From: Minisyncoccota bacterium
Lineage (GTDB): Bacteria > Patescibacteriota > Minisyncoccia > Phycocordibacterales > Zambryskibacteraceae
Direction: 5' to 3'
NCBI GenBank assembly: GCA_025450175.1
Contig: JANWHY010000011.1
Location: 1 to 42,951 of the forward strand
DNA: 42,951 bases
Part shown: positions 35,986 to 42,951 of the stretch, piece after piece
Layout: every line of letters begins with the position of its first letter
Position numbering within the stretch: the first letter of the stretch is position 1
Program-made: the position numbers and the translations under genes
Notes under the pieces: generated by a model
What the model saw: the letters and a program-made list of their open reading frames with translations, nothing else
Databases searched by the model: none
What the model was told of the DNA's origin: nothing

Positions 35986-38004
35986 CTATTTTTTGCCAAG
36001 GCGAGCCTCAAGTGCGCGGATCTCATCCCGCAGGATAGCCGCAGTCTCAAAGTCTAAGTTCTTGACCGCTTCTTCCATCTCTTCCGACTTAGCTTTTATC
36101 AATTTTTTAGGAGTTTTGGCAAATATCTTCTCATCAGTTAGAAGGAGGGTATCTACTGCCTGACGATGCTCTCGCTCGAGAGTATCCGTTATATCCTTAA
36201 TCTTCTTGATAATAGTTTTGGGTGTTATGTTGTGCTTCTTATTGTAGGCAGTCTGGATACTGCGGCGCCTCTCGGTCTCAGAGATGGCGTGTTCTATAGA
36301 GCGCGTGAGCTCGTCTGCATAGAGAATCACCCTGCCCTCCACGTTCCTCGCGGCCCGACCAATAATCTGGATAAGTGATGTCTCACTGCGCAAGAATCCT
36401 TCTTTGTCCGCATCAAGAATGCCAATAAGAGCTACCTCAGGTAGATCCAGTCCTTCTCTAAGCAAATTCACTCCCACTAGTATGTCGAACTCTCCACGGC
36501 GGAAGTTGGTTAAAATCTCGATCCTATCTATGGTCTTGATCTCGCTGTGGAGATATGTCGCCTTTATACCCTTCTCCTTGAGAAACTCAGAGAGATCCTC
36601 CGCCATCTTCTTGGTAAGAGTTGTGGCGATGACGCGGAAGCCCTTCTTCACCACTCCTTCGGCCTCGCTTATAAAGTCATGTATTTGGCCCTTATAAGAT
36701 CCTTTAGATTGAATAGGCTTTACCGATATAAGTGGGTCGACAAGACCAGTAGGACGGATGACTTGTTCGACTACTTGCCCACTCACCTCTTTCTCATATG
36801 CAGCCGGAGTAGCACTGGTAAAAATAGTTTGACCGACTCTCTCTTGGAACTCTTCAAACTGGAGCGGTCTATTGTCCCGAGCAGAAGGTAGCCGGAAACC
36901 ATGCTCGACAAGAGTCGCCTTACGCGATTGGTCTCCGGCATACATACCGCCAATCTGAGGTACCGTGACATGCGACTCGTCGATAATAGTGAGGAAGTCT
37001 GGTTTGCCCGCAGGATCTTTAGGGAAGTAGTCAAGCAAAGTGTATGGGGGCTCACCCGGAGCTTTGCCGGTGAAGTGACGGGAATAATTCTCGATCCCGT
37101 TGGTGTAGCCAACCTCGCGGATCATCGCCAAGTCATAAGTAGTACGACGTTTAAGACGCTCAGCCTCCAATATTTTCCCAGCCTTCCCTAAGTCTTCTAG
37201 GCGATCTTGGAGCTCGGACTTAATACTTTCTAGCGCGCGCTTGTTGTCTTCGTCATCTGTGATGAAGTGCTTAGCCGGGAAGATGAAGTGGGTCTCAGGC
37301 TCCGAGACAATAGTGCGGGAGACGGCGTCAATCTTTTTTATCACCTGAACCTTATCGCCCTCGAACTCGATACGATATATGTAACGCTCGGAGATTGGCA
37401 TGACCTCAATACTGTTGCCCAAAGCGCGGAAGAGGCCAGGCTTCACATCAGCATTGGTGCGAGTGTAGTGGATATCAATAAGTTCGCGGATGAGCTCAGT
37501 GCGAGTCCTACTTATACCAACCTCGATCTTGAGATTGACCTTCTCATACTCTTCTGGATTACCAAGACCATAAATACACGAGACCGAAGCCACGATGATC
37601 ACATCCTTCCTCGTGAGAAGAGCTTGAGTAGAAGCGTGGCGCAAGCGCTCAATCTCTTCATTGATCATGGCTTCCTTCTCTATATAAGTATCTGTCACCG
37701 GAAGATAAGCCTCTGGCTGATAGAAGTCGTAATAAGAGACGAAATAATGCACGGCATTGTCGGGGAAGAACTCCCGGTATTCTTGAGCCAGTTGTGCAGC
37801 CAAGGTCTTATTGTGAGCAATGACCAAAGTAGGTTTGCCGATATTGGCTATTACATTCGCGGCTGTAAAAGTTTTCCCCGAACCGGTCACACCAAGAAGG
37901 GTCTGATAGCGTAAACCCTTCTTTACTCCCTCAGTAAGATCTTTAATAGCCTTAGGCTGGTCCCCAGCAGGAGAGAATTGGTTATTAATTTTAAAAACTG
38001 ACAT
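35986..38004 (-). CDS. uvrB: excinuclease ABC subunit B
   Basis: ORF 672 aa; FSPAGDQPKAIKDLTEGVKKGLRYQTLLGVTGSGKTFT, SYYDFYQPEAYLP, LREGLDLPEVALIGILDADKEGFLRSETSLIQIIGRAARN, C-terminal UVR motif. Confidence 0.98.
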   Translation of the reverse strand: MSVFKINNQFSPAGDQPKAIKDLTEGVKKGLRYQTLLGVTGSGKTFTAANVIANIGKPTLVIAHNKTLAAQLAQEYREFFPDNAVHYFVSYYDFYQPEAYLPVTDTYIEKEAMINEEIERLRHASTQALLTRKDVIIVASVSCIYGLGNPEEYEKVNLKIEVGISRTRTELIRELIDIHYTRTNADVKPGLFRALGNSIEVMPISERYIYRIEFEGDKVQVIKKIDAVSRTIVSEPETHFIFPAKHFITDDEDNKRALESIKSELQDRLEDLGKAGKILEAERLKRRTTYDLAMIREVGYTNGIENYSRHFTGKAPGEPPYTLLDYFPKDPAGKPDFLTIIDESHVTVPQIGGMYAGDQSRKATLVEHGFRLPSARDNRPLQFEEFQERVGQTIFTSATPAAYEKEVSGQVVEQVIRPTGLVDPLISVKPIQSKGSYKGQIHDFISEAEGVVKKGFRVIATTLTKKMAEDLSEFLKEKGIKATYLHSEIKTIDRIEILTNFRRGEFDILVGVNLLREGLDLPEVALIGILDADKEGFLRSETSLIQIIGRAARNVEGRVILYADELTRSIEHAISETERRRSIQTAYNKKHNITPKTIIKKIKDITDTLEREHRQAVDTLLLTDEKIFAKTPKKLIKAKSEEMEEAVKNLDFETAAILRDEIRALEARLGKK

Positions 38005-38037
38005 TTGGCTTAGTATAATCTTTTAGATACAAAATGT

Positions 38038-38063
38038 AAGGGCGGCCGTGATAGGCCGCCCTT
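38038..38063 (-). terminator. terminator hairpin downstream of the 38073-38339 gene
   Basis: aagggcggcc-gtgata-ggccgccctt; minus tail acattttg. Confidence 0.7.
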
Positions 38064-38072
38064 GAACTTTCA

Positions 38073-38339
38073 TCACACTTGGTGAGAAGCGAAGACATCT
38101 ACTCGTGGATATCGACCTTCTTGGAGTCGTTCTTGACGCCTCTTTTCCTGTCGTCTCTTCACCAATTCCTTTTGACGAGAGGCGAACTCTTCACGAGAAA
38201 CAATTTCTCGGGAATGAAAGTCGAACTGGAATTCGGCCCCAAGAGCTCCCCATACAGATCGACCGTGCGTCTTGGGACCCTTACGAAGCAGTTCGGCGAC
38301 TGTAACTTTGCCAGCGAGTCTTCGTTTGCGATAGAACAT
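38073..38339 (-). CDS. small basic orphan protein (88 aa), unknown
   Basis: Start taken at MFYRKRRLAGKVTVAELLRKG (38339) preceded by tatGGGAGGAGaagtATG; Arg/Lys-rich C-terminus. Confidence 0.6.
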   Translation of the reverse strand: MFYRKRRLAGKVTVAELLRKGPKTHGRSVWGALGAEFQFDFHSREIVSREEFASRQKELVKRRQEKRRQERLQEGRYPRVDVFASHQV

Positions 38340-38387
38340 ACTTCTCCTCCCATACCAGTGAAAGAACAATTGACCGGACAAAAACAG

Positions 38388-38416
38388 AACAGGCCCTCGA
38401 GTCTCGAGGGCCTGTT
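38388..38416 (-). terminator. strong hairpin terminator
   Basis: aacaggccctcga-gtc-tcgagggcctgtt, 13-bp stem; minus tail ctgtttttg. Confidence 0.7.
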
Positions 38417-38500
38417 TCTGGTTTCGTCTTTGGTGGATTAGACAGTCACTAGAACAAGCCCTCTTCCAAGAAGGATGGACTTGATAAAGTTAGCGACTAG
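38388..38500 (-). ncRNA. candidate structured RNA or leader ending in terminator
   Basis: Minus RNA: AGUCGCUA (38498-38491) pairs with UAGUGACU (38451-38444); AAGUCC (38482-38477) pairs with GGGCUU (38461-38456); each stem has a pair that is G-U on minus but A-C on plus. Terminator follows. Confidence 0.4.
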
Positions 38501-38562
38501 CCAATACCTATTCATATATTTAGCTTACCACGATCTTAAAACTTCGCAATCCACAGTCGTAT

Positions 38563-38590
38563 TTGACTCTTCACCCTTAATTTATAGTAT
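38563..38590 (+). promoter_or_regulatory. candidate sigma70 promoter
   Basis: TTGACT (38563-38568) ... TAGTAT (38585-38590), 16-nt spacer. Confidence 0.4.
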
Positions 38591-38596
38591 GTGCTT

Positions 38597-38750
38597 AAGA
38601 CCTTTGTAGATGTACGGCCCTGTTGTCCACGGTCCCGATGAGGGAGACAGTGCAACATCCGAAAAAAGCACTACAAGATCTGAAGGGTGGTTGCTGTATG
38701 CCAGCTCCATGATGAAGTACTGGCCGGTCCAAAGCGGACCGGCCTTTTTT
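38597..38750 (+). ncRNA. candidate ~150-nt small RNA
   Basis: Promoter-like sequence, no convincing ORF, internal pairings (tttgtag/ctacaa, gttg/caac, tccc/ggga), ends at strong terminator 38722-38750. Confidence 0.4.
38722..38750 (+). terminator. intrinsic terminator (also at the tgt 3' end)
   Basis: ggccggtcc-aaagc-ggaccggcc-TTTTTT. Confidence 0.85.
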
Positions 38751-39999
38751 ATTTCTGATACTGTTCTAGAAATTCTTTCTTTAATTCTGAGAGGCGGCCA
38801 GTGATTATGGCCTCGCGCATTCGCTTGACCAGATTGATGATGAAATAGAGATTGTGCATAGAACCGAGAGTGCCGCCGAGCATTTCGTGAGACCGGTACA
38901 AGTGGCAGAGATAAGCGCGAGTATAGTTTTTACAAACACTACACTCGCACGACCGATCTATAGGACCAAGATCTTCTCTAAACTCGGCATTGCGAATATT
39001 GATCTTCCCTCTACTTGTATAAAGCGTGCCTCCTCGACCGTTCCTAGTGGGAGCAACGCAGTCGAAGAGATCCACTCCGTTCTCCACTCCCATAAAGAGA
39101 TCTTCTGGCTCCCCTATCCCCAAGAGATGTCGAGGCTTCTCTTTGGGCAAAATTTCGTTGACCCACCTTACGGCTGTCTCCATATCCTCTTTGGTAAAAG
39201 AACCACCAATACCGAAACCATCAAAATCAAGTGCACCGATAAACTCTGCCGAGCGTTTACGCAAGTTCTCTTCCCTCCCACCCTGCACAATTCCAAAGAG
39301 AGCTGGCCCACTTTCGCTTATGGTACCATTCGCGCGAATTAGCCGATCGTGTTGGGCGAGTGAGCGCTCTGCCCAGCGGTGGGTGCGCTCCAACGCTTCT
39401 TCTTGATACTCATAAGTTTCGTTAGGCGAAGTACATTCATCGAATGCGAAGATGATATCTGCCCCTAAGTTGTGTTGGATCTCAATCGACTTCTCCGGAT
39501 TAATATAGTGCAACGAACCATCGTGATGAGATTTGAAAGTGACACCATCTTCTGAAACTTTAGCGAGCGAGCCAATAAGTTCTTGCTCAGACCTCACCCC
39601 TTTCCCCTCTCCTTGCGCAAGGAGAGGGGTGGATGCGTTAGCAGATGGGGTGAGGTGGTCCCGAGCTACCTTACTCACCTGCTTGCCATACGCAGCTCCG
39701 AGAGAGAAGACTTGGAAGCCACCGGAGTCCGTCATCATCGGCCCAGACCAATTCATAAACTTATGGAGACCCCCAAACTTCTTGACCCTATCATCTCCCG
39801 GCTCGAGATACAGGTGGTATGTATTGGCAAGTACTACTTGAGCGCCCGTCTCTCTAATCTGCTCGGGGGTGAGAGCCTTCACTGTAGCCTTGGTCCCCAC
39901 ACTTACAAAAGCTGGAGTCTCTATCACTCCATGCTCTGTCTCGAGTCTGCCTGCTCTACCTAAGGCATTCGGAATTTCTTTTTCTATGTCAAACTTCAC
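38749..39999 (-). CDS. tgt: queuine/archaeosine tRNA-guanine transglycosylase with in-frame palindromic-repeat insertion
   Basis: ORF 416 aa; PGDDRVKKFGGLHKFMNWSGPMMTDSGGFQVFSLG, EDGVTFKSHHDGSLHYINPEKSIEIQHNLGADIIFAFDECT, RYLCHL-like zinc site (CECSVCKNYTRAYLCHL). Confidence 0.95.
   Translation of the reverse strand: MKFDIEKEIPNALGRAGRLETEHGVIETPAFVSVGTKATVKALTPEQIRETGAQVVLANTYHLYLEPGDDRVKKFGGLHKFMNWSGPMMTDSGGFQVFSLGAAYGKQVSKVARDHLTPSANASTPLLAQGEGKGVRSEQELIGSLAKVSEDGVTFKSHHDGSLHYINPEKSIEIQHNLGADIIFAFDECTSPNETYEYQEEALERTHRWAERSLAQHDRLIRANGTISESGPALFGIVQGGREENLRKRSAEFIGALDFDGFGIGGSFTKEDMETAVRWVNEILPKEKPRHLLGIGEPEDLFMGVENGVDLFDCVAPTRNGRGGTLYTSRGKINIRNAEFREDLGPIDRSCECSVCKNYTRAYLCHLYRSHEMLGGTLGSMHNLYFIINLVKRMREAIITGRLSELKKEFLEQYQK
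39591..39656. repeat. 66-bp nested palindromic element inside tgt
   Basis: Outer arms acctcacccc (39591-39600)/ggggtgaggt (39647-39656); inner 26-bp perfect palindrome cccctctccttgcgcaaggagagggg (39604-39629). Confidence 0.8.
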
Positions 40000-41003
40000 T
40001 ACCTTTTGGCAATTATCGACTTCTTATAAGTATCGAGATGGGTGAGAGCGAGGCCCGTGCCTTTAGCGACACAGAAGTAGGCATCCTTGGCGAGAGCGGC
40101 CTTGACCCCGGTGCGGCGAAGCATGAGCTCCGGGAAATTGCGGAGCTGTGAGGAGCCTCCAGTCATAATGATGCCTTTATCGATAATATCTGAGGAGAGT
40201 TCTGGTGGTGTCTCTTGCAGAACTTCTTTGACCGCCTTGATCATCTCGCGAAGCTCTTTGGATATCGCCTTCACCACCTCATTGGTTTTGAGTTCAATAG
40301 TGCGAGGTAAGCCAAGCATCGAGTCTCTCCCCTTCACCGTCATACTTAACTCCTCATCAAGAGGTACAGCCGAACCTATGGTGATCTTAATATCTTCGGC
40401 AGTCTTGTCTCCAATAATCAAATTAAAATTCTTCTTCACATAATCCATAATAGCCGCATCCATCTTGTTGCCCGCTACCTTGACAGAAGTGGAGGCTACG
40501 ATACCTCCAAGGGAAATAATAGCCACATCGGTAGTGCCTCCACCAATATCTACCACCATGTGCCCCACCGCCTCATGGATGGCAATACCAGCACCAATAG
40601 CGGCAAGTATAGGCTCCTTCATCACATAGGCATTGTTAGCACCAGCCTTCAATGCGGCCTCTATCACTGCTCGTCTCTCAGTAGACGTAACTCCTGCTGG
40701 CACCGAGATAAGCACATCAGGCTTGAAGAGTTGCCACTTACCCAGAGCCTTATCTATGTAGTAGCGAAGCATAGCCTCTGTAACTCGGTAGTCTGCTATC
40801 ACTCCATCCTTCATGGGTCGATAGGCGATGATGGATTCTGGAGTACGGCCAACCATAGTCCTAGCCTCTTGGCCAATGGCCACAATCCTATTATCCTCAC
40901 TAGAGACCGCAACTACAGAAGGCTCGTTGAGCACTATACCCTTGCCAGGAACATAGACTAAAATATTGGTAGTACCAAGATCTATGCCGAGCTTTTTTGC
41001 CAT
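39999..41003 (-). CDS. mreB: rod shape-determining protein MreB
   Basis: ORF 334 aa; KLGIDLGTTNILVYVPGKGIVLNEPSVVA, MVVDIGGGTTDVAIISLGGIV, GIIMTGGSSQLRNFPELM. Confidence 0.96.
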   Translation of the reverse strand: MAKKLGIDLGTTNILVYVPGKGIVLNEPSVVAVSSEDNRIVAIGQEARTMVGRTPESIIAYRPMKDGVIADYRVTEAMLRYYIDKALGKWQLFKPDVLISVPAGVTSTERRAVIEAALKAGANNAYVMKEPILAAIGAGIAIHEAVGHMVVDIGGGTTDVAIISLGGIVASTSVKVAGNKMDAAIMDYVKKNFNLIIGDKTAEDIKITIGSAVPLDEELSMTVKGRDSMLGLPRTIELKTNEVVKAISKELREMIKAVKEVLQETPPELSSDIIDKGIIMTGGSSQLRNFPELMLRRTGVKAALAKDAYFCVAKGTGLALTHLDTYKKSIIAKR

Positions 41004-41046
41004 TCAAGAGTTGATTAAAGCACTATGATACTATACTAAACAACAT

Positions 41047-41304
41047 ATGAAGTCTATTGACGACAGCCTCAGAAACCGCAATATTAAAGAATTTGTTAAG
41101 CACCCAAGACTCAAAATGCTTGACGAATTCGTCCGTCGTATCAATACCGAAAGAGTCGCTGATGGCCTTAAGCCTATGCCCGTAAGTGCCATAGCTGTGA
41201 AGACTAGTCACCTTTCTCTAGAAGATATGGACTACCTCTTGAAGCGCTGTTCGCAAGCAACCAACTTCTCCCGTTATTTCTTCGGCAGCCTGAAACCTAA
41301 ATGA
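41047..41304 (+). CDS. hypothetical protein (85 aa)
   Basis: ORF overlapping the def-fmt start by 4 nt, same strand: MKSIDDSLRNRNIKEFVKHPRLKMLDEFVRRINTERVADGLKPMPVSAIAVKTSHLSLEDMDYLLKRC. Confidence 0.7.
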   Translation: MKSIDDSLRNRNIKEFVKHPRLKMLDEFVRRINTERVADGLKPMPVSAIAVKTSHLSLEDMDYLLKRCSQATNFSRYFFGSLKPK

Positions 41305-42569
41305 CAGAAATCGTAGACAAAGACAATCCAATTTTAAGAAAAGTGGCTACAAGTGTCTCCCCTAGCGAGATAACTTCGCCGCGTATCCAAGAGATCATTC
41401 GTGAGATGAAAGAAGCTATGCACTCCCAAGACGACGGTGTGGCTCTAGCCGCCCCCCAGATTGGAGAGGGACTAAGAATATTTGTGGTCAAGGGTGTTGC
41501 AATTATGAAAAAGCGTGGAGCCAAGATGGATAGAGCTAAGAGTATTGAGGACCTTACCTTCGTGAATCCACAAATTATCAAGAGTTCGAAGAAGAGGAGA
41601 ATGATGGAGGAGGGCTGTCTCTCAGTACGCTGGCTCTACGGAGAAGTCTCTCGAAGCGAGAAGATTAGCATAGAAGCTTACAACGAGAAGGGAGAGAAGG
41701 TTAGCCGGGGAGCCTCGGGGCTACTAGCGCAAATCTTCCAACACGAGATAGATCACTTAGACGGAGTGCTCTTCATCGATAAAGCTGAGAATCTGCGAGA
41801 GATCCCTCCCGAAGTGCGGCCAAAAATTGTTTTCTTCGGCAATTCAAGCTTCTCTCAATATGTACTTGAGGAACTTGAGGATATGGGCTTTGTCCCCACT
41901 CTACTCGTCCCCTCTACCAAAGAGATACCCACTACCAAAGAGCTTCGGGCCTTAGAACCAGACATCTTCGTCGTCGCCTCTTTTGGTAAAATTTTGTCGC
42001 AAGAGATCCTAGACATCCCCAAGCATGGAGCACTCAATGTCCACCCCTCTCTTCTGCCTAAACTTCGCGGACCCTCCCCCATCCAACAGACGATTACAGA
42101 AGCTGGTGAGCCTGGTGTAACTATTATCAAGATGGATGAAAGAGTGGACCATGGACCGATCATCGCTCAAGCGAGAGTCGAGATGACTCCTTGGCCAGAT
42201 CATTATGCAATAGTAGAAGAGAAGCTTGGGCGTGTGGGGGGACGACTGCTTGGTACAGTACTCCCTGAGTGGCTACAAGGAAAAGTAGAGGAGCGGGCGC
42301 AAATTGATAGTGAGGCTACCTTCACTCGTCTCATTGAGAAGGAGGATGGGCTCGTAGATATGGAGGCAATGCCCGAAACCAATTTTAGAAAAGTCTTAGC
42401 TTACAGTACCTGGCCCGGTGCTTATATGATGTACAAAAACAAAAGAGGTGAAGAGGTTCGTGTAGTAGTGAAGGATGCTGAGATAAAGGATGGACACTTC
42501 CTACCTACCCGAGTAATCCCCGCAGGTAAAAAAGAGATGGATTGGCAAGACTTCCTCCGAGGTAACTAA
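41301..42569 (+). CDS. fused peptide deformylase / methionyl-tRNA formyltransferase
   Basis: ORF 422 aa; Def motifs GVALAAPQIG, EEGCLSVR, QHEIDHLDGVLF; then Fmt motifs KIVFFGNSSFSQYVLEEL, ALNVHPSLLPKLRGPSPIQQTI, DERVDHGPIIAQ in one frame. Confidence 0.93.
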   Translation: MTEIVDKDNPILRKVATSVSPSEITSPRIQEIIREMKEAMHSQDDGVALAAPQIGEGLRIFVVKGVAIMKKRGAKMDRAKSIEDLTFVNPQIIKSSKKRRMMEEGCLSVRWLYGEVSRSEKISIEAYNEKGEKVSRGASGLLAQIFQHEIDHLDGVLFIDKAENLREIPPEVRPKIVFFGNSSFSQYVLEELEDMGFVPTLLVPSTKEIPTTKELRALEPDIFVVASFGKILSQEILDIPKHGALNVHPSLLPKLRGPSPIQQTITEAGEPGVTIIKMDERVDHGPIIAQARVEMTPWPDHYAIVEEKLGRVGGRLLGTVLPEWLQGKVEERAQIDSEATFTRLIEKEDGLVDMEAMPETNFRKVLAYSTWPGAYMMYKNKRGEEVRVVVKDAEIKDGHFLPTRVIPAGKKEMDWQDFLRGN

Positions 42570-42571
42570 GA

Positions 42572-42951
42572 TTATTTAATTACCCCCTGATACGCCTTGA
42601 GTAAGAGCGCTCCCGTACCCTGCAACTGTTGAGTAAGAAGGATGATCAGTTGTCTGATAAGGGCAACCAGTTGCTGTTGAAGAGATCTGATAAGATTCTG
42701 TCTCTCTGTATCGGTCAAGACTGGTCTTGGTGTAGGTGTAGGTGAGAGTACTGGTGAGACTACAGGTGGGGTGGGAGTGGGTTGATATGTGGGTGGAGGC
42801 ACAGGAGTGGGTGTGGGTTGAGGAGAGGGAGAAGCTGTACCTACAGTTACTGTAAGAGTGATAGAAGGAGCTTGAGAGCCATCACTATTAGTAGCGGTCA
42901 TGATGTAGGTAGTGGTTAGGGCTGGGGTCACGGTCATAACTCCTGAGCAGA
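42572..42951 (-). CDS. surface protein C-terminus with Pro/Thr-rich linker (partial, runs off right edge)
   Basis: Reverse frame open to the edge: CSGVMTVTPALTTTYIMTATNSDGSQAPSITLTVTVGTASPSPQPTPTPVPPPTYQPTPTPP...LTDTERQNLIRSLQQQLVALIRQLIILLTQQL. Confidence 0.75.
   Translation of the reverse strand, partial: CSGVMTVTPALTTTYIMTATNSDGSQAPSITLTVTVGTASPSPQPTPTPVPPPTYQPTPTPPVVSPVLSPTPTPRPVLTDTERQNLIRSLQQQLVALIRQLIILLTQQLQGTGALLLKAYQGVIK

Noticed and set aside
38610-38804. 64-aa ORF MYGPVVHGPDEG...
   Set aside because: It runs through the strong terminator at 38722-38750 and overlaps the tgt 3' end antisense; treated as a non-coding transcript instead.
1-42951. CRISPR array, transposase, prophage module
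   Set aside because: No regularly spaced direct repeats, no DDE/HUH transposase or phage structural ORF recognised by eye.

Overview
This ~43 kb bacterial chromosomal segment looks like a Patescibacteria/CPR (Parcubacteria-like) genome. That is an inference from compact housekeeping enzymes and CPR-typical families; no database search was run. The left end carries an rpoA-rpsD-rpsK-rpsM-rpmJ-infA block. The rest includes alaS, a family-4 UDG, mnmA, mltG, leuS, ychF, an EcoRI-type methyltransferase plus DUF262-HNH operon, an ECF sigma factor with a DUF5667 membrane protein, a matrixin protease, two tRNA-Ala genes, a cupredoxin/Cys-His protein, ddl, uvrC, uvrA, a FIST/histidine kinase/double-receiver module, uvrB, tgt, mreB and a Def-Fmt fusion. 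Main highlights: (1) a 30-bp GC-rich palindromic element found three times, always inside an ORF and always read in the frame PARPDGRSGG (rpsK, leuS, HAD gene), resembling a protein-coding palindromic repeat; (2) a separate 66-bp nested palindrome inserted in frame in tgt; (3) a 403-aa AlaRS without editing and C-Ala domains, with a tRNA-Ala(GGC) whose elbow is altered at both positions 18 and 55; (4) a single-polypeptide peptide deformylase-methionyl-tRNA formyltransferase; (5) an orphan multi-hairpin RNA locus at 15.5-15.9 kb with a consensus promoter, whose promoter/inverted-repeat motif recurs on the other side of an R-M-like operon; (6) two opposed candidate structured RNAs at 38.4-38.75 kb. 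No CRISPR array, rRNA or transposase was recognised.
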